Shown here: positions 15,146 through 23,087 of the stretch, in pieces
How the letters are laid out: each line of letters starts with the position of its first letter
Position numbering within the stretch: the first letter of the stretch is position 1
Assembly (NCBI RefSeq): GCF_035917995.1
Contig: NZ_CP109131.1
Coordinates: 868,001-932,000, forward strand
Origin: Streptosporangium sp. NBC_01755
GTDB lineage: Bacteria; Actinomycetota; Actinomycetes; Streptosporangiales; Streptosporangiaceae
Length of the DNA stretch: 64,000 nt
Reading direction: 5' to 3'
Translations under genes and position numbers: made by a program
The notes under the pieces: generated by a model
The model's database searches: none
What the model saw: the letters and a program-made list of their open reading frames with translations, nothing else
Told to the model about the DNA's origin: nothing

Positions 15146-16393
15146 CTAGATCGACCCGTTGACCAGCAGTGCCACGCACTCCACGTGGTGGGTCATCGGG
15201 AAGGCGTCGAAGGCACGCAGGTCGGCGAGGCGGTAGCCCCCCTCGGCGAACCAGGCAAGATCGCGGGCGAGGGTGGCCGGGTCGCAGGAGACGTACACGA
15301 TCCGAGTGGCCTCAAGAGTGGTCAAGCGATCGACGATGTCGCGGCCCAGACCCGCCCGGGGCGGGTCGACGACGACCAGGTCCGCGCGCTCGATGCCGAA
15401 GCGGTCGAGAGCGTTCTCCACGCGTCCCCGGGCGAAGTGGGCCTGGGGGAGGTCACGGAGGCTACGCTCCGCGTCGCGGACGGCGACGGACTCGGACTCG
15501 ACGCCGAACACGGCCCCCTCGGGGCCGACCGCCTCGGCGATCCCGGCGGCGAACAGACCGACGCCGCAGTAGAGGTCGAGCGCCCACTCGCCCGGCCGCG
15601 GGGCGGCGAACTTCAGGACCGCGTCGAGCAGGGTGGCGGCGGCACCGGGATGGACCTGCCAGAAACCGCTGCCGGTGACCTGGAAGTCGCGTTCGCCGAC
15701 GCGCTCGACGAGATGGTTGCGGCCGCGGACGACCCGGCTGCGGCCCTTGCCCTCGTCGACGAAGACGGCCACGCTCGTGTCGAGGTCGGGCACGGCCACC
15801 GTGCGCCGGGGCTTGGGGGCGATCACGACCGCCTGGTCACCGCTGGAGGAGGCGATGACCTCGACCGAGGAGGCGTTACGCCAGTTCATGACCTCGGCGC
15901 CGACGTTCTCCACCTCGGGGTGGGCGATCAGGCAGGCGTCCACCGGCTCGACGTCGCGGGAGCGGTGGCGGCGCAGGCCCAGCCTGCCCTCCCGGTCGAC
16001 GGCGAACTGGACGCGGGTGCGCCAGCCAAGACCGTCGGGGGCGCCGGGAACCTCCTCGACCACGCCCTTCCAGTCGATTCCGCCCAGACGCTTGAGCTGC
16101 TCGGCCACCACGTCGGCCTTCAGGCGGCGCTGGGCCTCCAGGGAGGCGTGCTGCCAGTCGCAGCCACCGCAGCGGCCGGGACCCGCGAACGGGCACGGCG
16201 GGCTCACCCGGTCGGCGGAGGGCTCCAGGATCTCGACGGCGTCGGCCCGCAGGAAGCGGGAGGTCTCCTCGGTGATCTCGGCCGTGACGCGCTCGCCGGG
16301 CAGCGCGTGCCGCACGAAGACGACCCGGCCGTCATGGCGCGCGACACACCAGCCACCGTGCGCAACCGGTCCTACCGTTAGTTCGATCGCCAT
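15146..16393 (-). CDS. TrmA/RlmD-family RNA (uracil-5-)-methyltransferase
   Basis: 415 residues: N-terminal TRAM domain (about 1-57), a likely [4Fe-4S] cluster made by C67, C75, C78 and C154 (CPF...RCGGC... and DACLIAH), then the SAM-binding domain (ALDLYCGVGLFAAGIAEA) and the catalytic Cys in VYVSCDPATLARDL, with DPPRAGL preceding it. It methylates C5 of uracil in rRNA or tRNA; the RlmC/D-like cluster favours rRNA. Downstream of the KimA-type gene on the same strand, the order seen in mycobacteria (Rv2689c). Confidence 0.92.
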   Translation of the reverse strand: MAIELTVGPVAHGGWCVARHDGRVVFVRHALPGERVTAEITEETSRFLRADAVEILEPSADRVSPPCPFAGPGRCGGCDWQHASLEAQRRLKADVVAEQLKRLGGIDWKGVVEEVPGAPDGLGWRTRVQFAVDREGRLGLRRHRSRDVEPVDACLIAHPEVENVGAEVMNWRNASSVEVIASSSGDQAVVIAPKPRRTVAVPDLDTSVAVFVDEGKGRSRVVRGRNHLVERVGERDFQVTGSGFWQVHPGAAATLLDAVLKFAAPRPGEWALDLYCGVGLFAAGIAEAVGPEGAVFGVESESVAVRDAERSLRDLPQAHFARGRVENALDRFGIERADLVVVDPPRAGLGRDIVDRLTTLEATRIVYVSCDPATLARDLAWFAEGGYRLADLRAFDAFPMTHHVECVALLVNGSI

Positions 16394-16460
16394 GGCCGTC
16401 GCCCCCCAGAGAATTCGTCGTCGGTCGAGCCTCCTTGCTGTCAGGAGCGCATATGAAAGG

Positions 16461-18500
16461 TTATGCCTTGACGTCCTCGTCCCGGACCGTCTCCCGGCGG
16501 GGACGGCGGACGGCGCCCGGCGCGAGAGGCTCGGGACGGCCCTTGAGGCGGTCGGAGGAGTGCAGCTGCCAGGGCACGCTGATGACCATCACACCGGGCT
16601 GGAACAGCAGGCGGCCCTTCAGCCGCAGCGCGCTCTGGTTGTGCAGGATGTGCTCCCACCAGTGGCCGACGACGTACTCGGGGATGTAGACGCTCACCAC
16701 GTCGCGGGGAGAGCGGCGGCGCAGCGACTTGACGTACTCCAGGATCGGCCGGGTGATCTCACGGTAGGGCGAGTCGAGCGTCTTCAGCGGCACCGGGATA
16801 CCGCGCCGCTCCCACTCCTCCTGCAGTTGTTTGGCCTCCTCGCCCTCCACGCCCACGGTGATCGCCTCAAGCTTGGAGGGACGGGTGGCGCGGGCGTAGG
16901 CGAGGGCACGCAGGGTCGGCTTGTGGATCTTGGAGACCAGGACGATGGCGTGGTTGCGCGCGGGCAGTATCGACTCGTCCACCGCCGAGTCGTCGGCGGC
17001 GAGCTCAAGGGCCACGTTCTCGTAGTGACGGTGGATGCCCTTCATCATCAGGAACAGCACCGGCATGGCCACGCAGACGATCCACGCCCCGTGGGTGAAC
17101 TTGGTGAGCAGCACGACCACCAGCACCAGCCCGGTCATGACGCCGCCGAAGAAGTTGATGGTCCGTGAGCGGTGCATCTGATGCCGGACCTTCGGGTCGG
17201 TCTCGGTTCTCAGGTGCCGGGTCCAGTGCCGGACCATGCCGATCTGGCTCAGCGTGAACGACACGAAGACGCCCACGATGTAAAGGTTGAGCAGGCGGCT
17301 GACGTCGGCGTCGAAGCCCCACAGCAGCAGGCAGGCCCCGGCCGCGAGGATCACGATGCCGTTGGAGAAGGCGAGCCGGTCGCCCCGGGTGTGCAGCTGG
17401 CGGGGCAGGTAGCGGTCCTGGGCCAGGATCGAGCCGAGCACGGGAAAGCCGTTGAAGGCGGTATTGGCGGCGAGGAACAGGATCAGCGCGGTGACGGCCG
17501 AGATGACGAAGAAGGGCAGCGAGCCGTTTCCGAAGACCGCGTCGGCGACCTGGGAGATGATCGGCTGCTGGTAGTAGCCGGGCCCGGCGGGCCGCCCGTC
17601 GATGAGCACGTCACGGAAGGCGACGGCGGGGTCGGCGACCTTGACCCCCGAGGCCAGGCCGAGGGAGATGATGCCGGCGAACATCGTCACCGCGACCAGG
17701 CCCATCATCAGCAGCGTGGTCGCGGCGTTCTTGCTCTTGGGCTTGCGGAAGGCGGGTACGCCGTTGCTGATCGCCTCGACACCGGTGAGCGCGGCGCAGC
17801 CGGTGGAGAACGCGCGCAGGATCAGGAAGGCCGCCGCGAAGGAGGTCAGGTTGGACTGCTCGGCGACGATCTCGTACCCGGCGGTGGGCGCTCGCAGCTC
17901 GTCACCGAGGACGAGCACCCGGAAGGCTCCCCACACGATCAGGCCGAGGACGGCGACCATGAAGGCGTAGGTGGGGATCGCGAAGGCCGCACCGGACTCC
18001 CGGATGCCGCGCAGGTTCACCAGTGTCAGCAGGACGACGATGACGATCGCGACCAGCGGCTTGTGCTCGGCGACGTAGGGGATGGTGGCACCCACGTAGT
18101 CGACGCCGTTGGCGACCGACACCGCGACGGTCAACACGTAGTCGACCATCAGGGCGCTGGCGACGGTCAGGCCGGCGTTCGGTCCGAGGTTGACCGTGGC
18201 GACCTCGTAGTCACCGCCCCCGCTGGGGTAGGCGTACACGTTCTGCCGGTACGACGCCACGACGGTGAGCATCACCACCACGACGGCAAGGGCGACCCAG
18301 GGGCTGAAGTGGTAGAAGGAGATCCCGGCCAGCGAGAGGATGACGAGGATCTCCTGCGGGGCGTAGGCCACCGAGGAGAGCGCGTCGCTCGCGAAAACCG
18401 GCAACGCGATGCGCTTGGGGAGCAACTGCTCGTGTAACTGAGTGCTGCGTAGCGCACGCCCGATGAAAAGGCGTTTGACAAGGTCCGTCACCTTCGACAC
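16461..18500 (-). CDS. kimA: KimA-type APC-superfamily potassium importer
   Basis: 679 residues: about twelve membrane helices (residues 30-470), then a C-terminal cytosolic domain of roughly 200 residues resembling the USP-like domain of B. subtilis KimA. Sequence runs parallel to KimA throughout (FASDALSSVAYAPQEILVIL; SYRQNVYAYPSGGGDY; GCAALTGVEAISNGVPAF; ANTAFNGFPVL; late LHNQSALRLKGRL). D39 and D120 correspond to the K+-site aspartates of KimA. GTG 18500 start. It is divergent from two TrkA-type RCK proteins, supporting a role in potassium. KimA is inhibited by c-di-AMP in Firmicutes; whether that holds here is unknown. Commonly annotated only as APC permease. Confidence 0.85.
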   Translation of the reverse strand: MSKVTDLVKRLFIGRALRSTQLHEQLLPKRIALPVFASDALSSVAYAPQEILVILSLAGISFYHFSPWVALAVVVVMLTVVASYRQNVYAYPSGGGDYEVATVNLGPNAGLTVASALMVDYVLTVAVSVANGVDYVGATIPYVAEHKPLVAIVIVVLLTLVNLRGIRESGAAFAIPTYAFMVAVLGLIVWGAFRVLVLGDELRAPTAGYEIVAEQSNLTSFAAAFLILRAFSTGCAALTGVEAISNGVPAFRKPKSKNAATTLLMMGLVAVTMFAGIISLGLASGVKVADPAVAFRDVLIDGRPAGPGYYQQPIISQVADAVFGNGSLPFFVISAVTALILFLAANTAFNGFPVLGSILAQDRYLPRQLHTRGDRLAFSNGIVILAAGACLLLWGFDADVSRLLNLYIVGVFVSFTLSQIGMVRHWTRHLRTETDPKVRHQMHRSRTINFFGGVMTGLVLVVVLLTKFTHGAWIVCVAMPVLFLMMKGIHRHYENVALELAADDSAVDESILPARNHAIVLVSKIHKPTLRALAYARATRPSKLEAITVGVEGEEAKQLQEEWERRGIPVPLKTLDSPYREITRPILEYVKSLRRRSPRDVVSVYIPEYVVGHWWEHILHNQSALRLKGRLLFQPGVMVISVPWQLHSSDRLKGRPEPLAPGAVRRPRRETVRDEDVKA

Positions 18501-18615
18501 GTCTGCCGATGCTAGTCGCTATTACCCGGCTCCACTCACGCGGCGCTCCTAAGGGCGCCATACTGGCTGAATACATCGGGAACAAGATCCGCCTCACAGC
18601 GACCGGCGGGGGAGC

Positions 18616-19281
18616 ATGCATATCGTGATCATGGGGTGTGGCCGGGTGGGTTCGACACTGGCGCACATCCTTGAGGACAGCGGCCATTCGGTCGCGATCA
18701 TCGACCGTGACCCGCAGGCGTTTCGCCGCCTGCGGGCCGGGTTCCGGGGGCGCAGGGTAACCGGGATCGGCTTCGACCGGGACGTCCTGGAAGAGGCGGG
18801 CATCGAGGCCGCGGGCGCCTATGTGGCGGTGAGCAGCGGCGACAACTCGAACATCATCTCTGCCAGGGTCGCCCGCGAGACGTTCGGCGTGGACAACGTG
18901 GTGGCCAGGATCTACGACTCCCGGCGCGCCGAGGTCTACCAGCGGCTGGGCATCCCCACGGTGGCCACGGTCCGCTGGACCGCCGACCAGATCCTGCGCC
19001 GTGTCCTGCCAGAGGGCGCCGAGCCGCTCTGGCGCGACCCCAGCGGGCGCGTGGTGCTGGCCGAGGTGGCCTACCACCCCGGCTGGATCGGCACCCCGGT
19101 GAGGGAGCTGGAAGAGGCCGCGGGAAGCCGCCTGGCGTTCATCAACCGGATCGGTGAGACCCTGCTGCCCAAGAACGACTCGGTGGTGCAGGAGGGTGAT
19201 GTGCTGCACGTCATGGCGGTCGAGGCCGACATGGACCGCATCAACAAGGTGCTGTCCGGGGCGCCGGAGGAGGAGCACTGA
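18616..19281 (+). CDS. trkA: TrkA/RCK potassium-channel regulatory protein 1
   Basis: 221 residues: N-terminal RCK Rossmann domain with MGCGRVGS (residues 6-13) and the ribose-binding D at the end of strand 2 (IIDRDP), and a C-terminal TrkA-C domain (about 140-215). Such proteins gate K+ transporters in response to NAD(H) or nucleotides from the cytoplasmic face. ATG 18616 is preceded by GGGGGAG. The next gene starts within its stop (TGATG). In mycobacteria the same pair is called CeoB/CeoC. Confidence 0.9.
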   Translation: MHIVIMGCGRVGSTLAHILEDSGHSVAIIDRDPQAFRRLRAGFRGRRVTGIGFDRDVLEEAGIEAAGAYVAVSSGDNSNIISARVARETFGVDNVVARIYDSRRAEVYQRLGIPTVATVRWTADQILRRVLPEGAEPLWRDPSGRVVLAEVAYHPGWIGTPVRELEEAAGSRLAFINRIGETLLPKNDSVVQEGDVLHVMAVEADMDRINKVLSGAPEEEH

Positions 19282-19952
19282 TGCGCGTCACCATCGCCGG
19301 CGCGGGGGCGGTCGGCCGGTCGATCGCCGCCGAGCTCCTGGAGAACGGCCACGAGGTCCTGCTCGTCGACATCGACCCCAAGGCCATCAAGATCGACACT
19401 GTGCCGCGGGCGGAGTGGCTGCTCGCCGACGCCTGCGAGATCTCCTCGCTGGACGAGGCGGGCCTGGCCGACTGCCACGTGGTCGTCGCGGCCAGCGGCG
19501 ACGACAAGGTCAACCTCGTGGTGTCGCTGCTCGCCAAGACGGAGTACGGCGTGCCGCGCGTGGTCGCCAGGATCAACCACCCCAAGAACGAGTGGCTGTT
19601 CAACGAGTCGTGGGGCGTCGACGTGGCCGTCTCGACCCCGCGCCTGCTGAGCGCGCTGGTCGAGGAGGCGGTCAGCGTCGGCGACCTGGTGCGCCTGATG
19701 ACCTTCCGCCAGGGCCAGGCCAACCTGGTCGAGCTCACCCTGCCCGAGGACGCGCCGGTCGTCGGCCACCGTGCCGGCTCGGTGCCGTGGCCGAACGACA
19801 CCGCCCTGGTCGCGATCCTGCGCGAGGGCCGGGTGCTGGTGCCCACCGCCGACGACCCGCTGGAGGCCGGTGACGAACTGATGTTCGTGGCCAGCCAGGA
19901 GGTCGAGGAGGAGCTGGCCGAGCTCCTGTCCCCGCACCGCACGCCGCGCTGA
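19281..19952 (+). CDS. trkA: TrkA/RCK potassium-channel regulatory protein 2
   Basis: 223 residues with the same two-domain plan as its upstream partner: RVTIAGAGAVGRSIAAELLE (GxGxxG), DIDPKAI, and a TrkA-C domain (VVGHRAGSVPWPNDTALVAI). Paralogue of the preceding gene; the two probably form a hetero-oligomeric RCK ring. No TrkH/TrkG membrane subunit is in the window, so the divergent KimA-type importer is the obvious partner to test. Confidence 0.9.
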   Translation: MRVTIAGAGAVGRSIAAELLENGHEVLLVDIDPKAIKIDTVPRAEWLLADACEISSLDEAGLADCHVVVAASGDDKVNLVVSLLAKTEYGVPRVVARINHPKNEWLFNESWGVDVAVSTPRLLSALVEEAVSVGDLVRLMTFRQGQANLVELTLPEDAPVVGHRAGSVPWPNDTALVAILREGRVLVPTADDPLEAGDELMFVASQEVEEELAELLSPHRTPR

Positions 19953-19958
19953 AGAGGG

Positions 19959-19986
19959 GCTTCGGACCGGCATGCCGGTCCGAAGC
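19959..19986. terminator. Bidirectional terminator after the trkA pair
   Basis: A perfect 28-bp palindrome: GCTTCGGACCGG, CATG, CCGGTCCGAAGC. It starts 7 bp after the second trkA stop and lies between convergent genes, so it can end transcripts on both strands. The same GGTCCGAAGC word is re-used in the tandem repeat that follows. Confidence 0.75.
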
Positions 19987-20033
19987 CCGGTCACCGGTCC
20001 GAAGCCCGGTCACCGGTCAGAGGCCCGGTCACC
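19977..20033. repeat. 19-bp tandem repeat, 3 copies
   Basis: Units of GGTCCGAAGCCCGGTCACC at 19977, 19996 and (with two changes) 20015. It extends out of the right arm of the terminator palindrome, as if duplicated from it. A second, related tandem of three 17-bp units built on CGAAGCAGGGGCCCTGC follows at about 20076-20127, just before the DUF3159 stop codon. Confidence 0.85.
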
Positions 20034-20129
20034 GGCCAGGAACACCCCCGCGAGGGCGCGGGCACGCCGGGACGGCGAAGCAGGGGCCCTGCCGAAGCAG
20101 GGGCCCTGCCGGAGCAAGGGTCGTGCCGC

Positions 20130-20804
20130 TCAGGAGGTCGCGGGCCGCACCGGGGTCCGGCCACGGGCCAGGAGCCACACCATGGCGGCGAGTGCCGCGA
20201 CCTGGAGCGGCCAGCCCATCGCGATCTTGAGGATGCCCAGCTCGGCGACCGCGTCATCCCTGCCGATCAGGTAGACGGGGAGCTGCACCGCCACCCGGAT
20301 CACACACGGGATCATCAGCAGCCAGGTGAGCCTGGTGCACAGCCTCACCACGGCCGGATCCGCGCGCCACGCGGTCGGGTCACCGGTGACGGACCCGATG
20401 AGAAAACCCACCACCGGCCACCGGGTGACGATCGACAGCAGCATCACCACGGAGTAGCCGGCGTTGTAGAGGATGCCCGGCAGGAAGACGTCCTCCGCCT
20501 GACCGGTGCGGGAGGCGAAGAACGCGCCGATGCCGATGCCGATCAGGCTGTTGATCACGAACTGCGGCGTCGAGCGCCGCGCCAGCCGCACGACGAGCAG
20601 CAGCACCGCGGCCGAGATGCTGACGATCAGGGACATCCTCAGGTCAGCGGTGGTGATCCACATGCCGGTGAAGGCGATGGTGGGTACGGCGGCCTCGATG
20701 ACGCCCCGCACTCCGCCGAACGCCTTGGCAAGCTGGCTGCGGATCGCGGCCTCGACCGTGTCGTGCGCGGCGGTCTCGCCGGTGGTGGTCATCTTCTCGC
20801 TCAC
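20130..20804 (-). CDS. DUF3159 membrane protein
   Basis: 224 residues with five to six hydrophobic segments (FVINSLIGIGIGAFFAS, SVVMLLSIVTRWPVVGFLIG, WLLMIPCVIRVAVQLPVYLIG, LQVAALAAMVWLLARG) after a soluble N-terminus. It matches the actinobacteria-wide DUF3159 family (Rv2693c in M. tuberculosis). Function unknown; its constant position next to the OB-fold protein and the trkA genes hints at envelope or ion homeostasis. The start may be the internal ATG four codons in. Confidence 0.88.
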   Translation of the reverse strand: MSEKMTTTGETAAHDTVEAAIRSQLAKAFGGVRGVIEAAVPTIAFTGMWITTADLRMSLIVSISAAVLLLVVRLARRSTPQFVINSLIGIGIGAFFASRTGQAEDVFLPGILYNAGYSVVMLLSIVTRWPVVGFLIGSVTGDPTAWRADPAVVRLCTRLTWLLMIPCVIRVAVQLPVYLIGRDDAVAELGILKIAMGWPLQVAALAAMVWLLARGRTPVRPATS

Positions 20805-20825
20805 CGTCTCGTGGTCCTCGATCGC

Positions 20826-21233
20826 TCACGCACCGCCCGTCGGGCGCAGCTCGTATCTGGGGTTGAACATGACTTTTCGCCCATCCTGGATGCTGACCAG
20901 CCCTTCGGCCAGCACCAGACGGCCAGGCTCGATGCCCGCGATCTTCCTGCGGCCCAGCCAGATCAGATCGATCACATCGGAACCGTCATAGAGCTCCGCC
21001 TCCAGTGCGGGAGCGCCCCCGCGAGGACGCAGCGTCACCGTCCGCAGGGTACCGCTCACGCAGAAGCGTCGGCGTCCACTGCACGACACTATGGGCGTGG
21101 CGCCGTGCCGGTCGAGGTCCTGCTGGAGCTCGTCAGCCTCCAACTCGGCCTGGCCTGCTGTCATGCGGCGAAAGAAGCCTCGCAGACCGCCCTGTTTATG
21201 CGGCTCCTGAGAACCCACGGACCTCTCCTTCAC
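20826..21233 (-). CDS. OB-fold nucleic-acid-binding domain protein
   Basis: 135 residues: a short helical front (GFFRRMTAGQAELEADELQQ) and an OB-fold (about residues 50-130; CSGRRRFCVSGTLRTVTL, LYDGSDVIDLIWLGRRKIAG, LVSIQDGRKVMFNPRYEL). Counterpart of Rv2694c. OB folds bind single-stranded nucleic acid or oligosaccharide; the partner is unknown. In a same-strand run with DUF3159 and DUF3710 with short gaps, likely one operon. Confidence 0.87.
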   Translation of the reverse strand: MKERSVGSQEPHKQGGLRGFFRRMTAGQAELEADELQQDLDRHGATPIVSCSGRRRFCVSGTLRTVTLRPRGGAPALEAELYDGSDVIDLIWLGRRKIAGIEPGRLVLAEGLVSIQDGRKVMFNPRYELRPTGGA

Positions 21234-21267
21234 GTACGAGTTGAATCAGCGTACGCGATCCAACCCC

Positions 21268-21951
21268 TCAGCGAATCTCGGCGATCTCCGGTCCCCGGTC
21301 GAACGGGTTGAGGTCGGGCACCTCACCCCCGGTGGCCTGCTGCTCCACGGCCTGCCTGGCCTCGGGGGGCAGCCGGAGCTCGATCGCCTCCTTGGGGGCC
21401 ATCGGATCGTCGCCGCGTACCACGACTATGTCCCGGACGACACCCTCCAGCGTCTCGGCGACCTCGGCGTCCTGCGCGGCACGCCCGCTGATCACCGCGC
21501 GCAGGAACCAGCGCGGCCCGTCCACCCCGATGTAGCGGACCGGCTGCTCGACGCCCTCGGCGGGGATCCTGGCGGCCAGCTCGACGCCGAAGGCTCCCTC
21601 CCGCTCCTCGGCGGTGCCTCCGGCGCTCTTCACCCCCTCGACCAGCTCGGCCCTGACCTCGTCCCAGATCCCGCTCCGCTTGGGCGCCGCGAAGGCGTGC
21701 ACCTGCAGAGCGCTCTCGTTGAACAGGACCACCGCGCCGACGATCTGGTCGCCGGCCAGGTTGAGCTGGACCTCGAAGCCGGGTCCGACCGGCAGGCGCA
21801 TGCCTCCGAGGTCGACCCGCTCCCGCTCGGGATAGGGCTCGTCCGCGTCCCACGGGCCCGACTCCCGCGACGGGACCTGCGGGGCCTCGTCCACCGCGGC
21901 CTTGGCTGCCGGGGACTCCTCACGACGGCGACGTCGGAACATTTTCCTCAC
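21268..21951 (-). CDS. DUF3710 protein
   Basis: 227 residues, soluble, with a basic start (MFRRRRREESP), an acidic linker, then the DUF3710 body (GPWDADEPYP, GMRLPVGPGFEVQLNL, LFNESALQVHAFAAPKRSG, WDEVRAELVEGV, GPRWFLRAVISGRAA). Family restricted to actinobacteria, function unknown, nearly always linked to dut (Rv2696c). ATG 21951 is a good start. Confidence 0.9.
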   Translation of the reverse strand: MRKMFRRRRREESPAAKAAVDEAPQVPSRESGPWDADEPYPERERVDLGGMRLPVGPGFEVQLNLAGDQIVGAVVLFNESALQVHAFAAPKRSGIWDEVRAELVEGVKSAGGTAEEREGAFGVELAARIPAEGVEQPVRYIGVDGPRWFLRAVISGRAAQDAEVAETLEGVVRDIVVVRGDDPMAPKEAIELRLPPEARQAVEQQATGGEVPDLNPFDRGPEIAEIR

Positions 21952-22081
21952 GCTCCTTGAAGATTCGCTGGTAACTCATCCCCCGCCGGGTACGGCGGCG
22001 GGCGGCCTTGGGGGCCGAAGGCGCGCCCAGGTCCCGGATCATCGTCCGCCACCTCCTTCACCTCGCCGGAGTCACTCCCTG

Positions 22082-22525
22082 TCAGCGGCCCGTGGACCCG
22101 AACCCGCCCGCGCCTCGTACCGATCCGGGCAGCCGGTCCACCTCGTGGAACGCCGCCCTCTCCACTTTCTGGATCACCAGCTGCGCGATGCGGTCTCCCC
22201 TGCGCAGCCGCACGGCGTCCTTGGTGTCGGTGTTGAGCAGCGTCACTCTGATCTCGCCCCGATATCCCGCGTCCACGGTGCCGGGCGCGTTGACAAGCGT
22301 CACGCCGTGCTCGGCGGCCAAACCCGAGCGCGGGTGGACGAACGCGGCGTACCCGTCGGGCAGGGCGACCGCCAGCCCGGTGCCGACCACGGCCCGCTCT
22401 CCGGGGAGGAGTTCGACGTCGGTGACGGCGTGCAGGTCGGCGCCCGCGTCGCCCGGGTGGGCGTACGAGGGCGGCGGCAGGTCGGCGTCGAGCCGGTGGA
22501 TCAGCACCTCGACGGTGTGGGTCAC
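22082..22525 (-). CDS. dut: dUTP diphosphatase
   Basis: 147 residues with all five trimeric dUTPase motifs in order: GDAGADL, HPRSGLA, NAPGTVDAGYRGEI, GDRIAQLV and RGAGGFGSTGR. It hydrolyses dUTP to dUMP and PPi, keeping uracil out of DNA and feeding dTMP synthesis. The ATG overlaps the upstream thioesterase stop by 4 bp, so the two are coupled. A GC-rich 130-bp gap with a small hairpin (about 21982-22002) separates it from DUF3710. Confidence 0.95.
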   Translation of the reverse strand: MTHTVEVLIHRLDADLPPPSYAHPGDAGADLHAVTDVELLPGERAVVGTGLAVALPDGYAAFVHPRSGLAAEHGVTLVNAPGTVDAGYRGEIRVTLLNTDTKDAVRLRRGDRIAQLVIQKVERAAFHEVDRLPGSVRGAGGFGSTGR

Positions 22526-23076
22526 GGGTTCACCTCGTACTCGTGGTGCTCGTCGATGATCGCTTGGGCGTCACCGTGCTTGGCGAAGTGCTCCATGCCC
22601 ACCTCGATGAAGAGCGCTGCGGCCCGCACGGCGACCGGGCCGTCCAGGGAACCGATCCGGCCCTCAGCCTCAAGGTACGCCTTCCTGCCCGACATGCCGT
22701 TGCACCAGGCACGCATATGCAGGACGGTGCCGACCGGAACCGGGGCGAGATAGTCGGTCTCCAGCCTCGCGGTGACGTAGGGGCGCTGGAAGAGCCACAC
22801 CAGCATGCCGATGACCTCGTCCATCGCCGTGGCGAGCACGCCGCCGTGCGCCAGGCCCGGCGCACCCTGGTGTGCCGTGCCCACGGTGAACGTGGCGATC
22901 ACCGTGATCCCGTCGGGGGTGACGGCGGTCAGGCGCAGGCCCGTCGGGTGGTCTTCACCGCAGCCGAAACAGCGGCTGTAGTGGGAGCCGAGGGTGGCGC
23001 CGGGGGCGGGCCCGCCGGGAAGCGGCCGCGGAAGGACGGCATCCGGAGGAGGGACGGTCAGGGCGGAACGGGTCAC
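22522..23076 (-). CDS. PaaI-family hotdog thioesterase
   Basis: 184 residues with a single hotdog domain: HQGAPGLAHGGVLATAMDEV carries the conserved His-Gly-Gly of acyl-CoA thioesterases and the catalytic acid in the following helix. An N-terminal CFGCGEDHPTGLRL segment is typical of this actinobacterial subgroup. The acyl substrate is unknown. Translationally coupled to dut (ATGA). Confidence 0.88.
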   Translation of the reverse strand: MTRSALTVPPPDAVLPRPLPGGPAPGATLGSHYSRCFGCGEDHPTGLRLTAVTPDGITVIATFTVGTAHQGAPGLAHGGVLATAMDEVIGMLVWLFQRPYVTARLETDYLAPVPVGTVLHMRAWCNGMSGRKAYLEAEGRIGSLDGPVAVRAAALFIEVGMEHFAKHGDAQAIIDEHHEYEVNP

Positions 23077-23087
23077 GGAGCAGAACG

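Noticed and set aside
15116-16381. Long plus-strand frame antisense to the TrmA-family gene
   Set aside because: It mirrors a gene with clear motifs and has no domain, typical antisense open frame of high-GC DNA.
17172-18437. Long plus-strand frame antisense to the KimA-type gene
   Set aside because: Asp/Glu/Gly/His-rich shadow of a membrane protein gene; no start signal.
18501-18615. c-di-AMP (ydaO) riboswitch before the KimA-type gene
   Set aside because: Only 115 bp separates the divergent genes and I see none of the conserved ydaO core segments; just a small GGCGC/GCGCC dyad.
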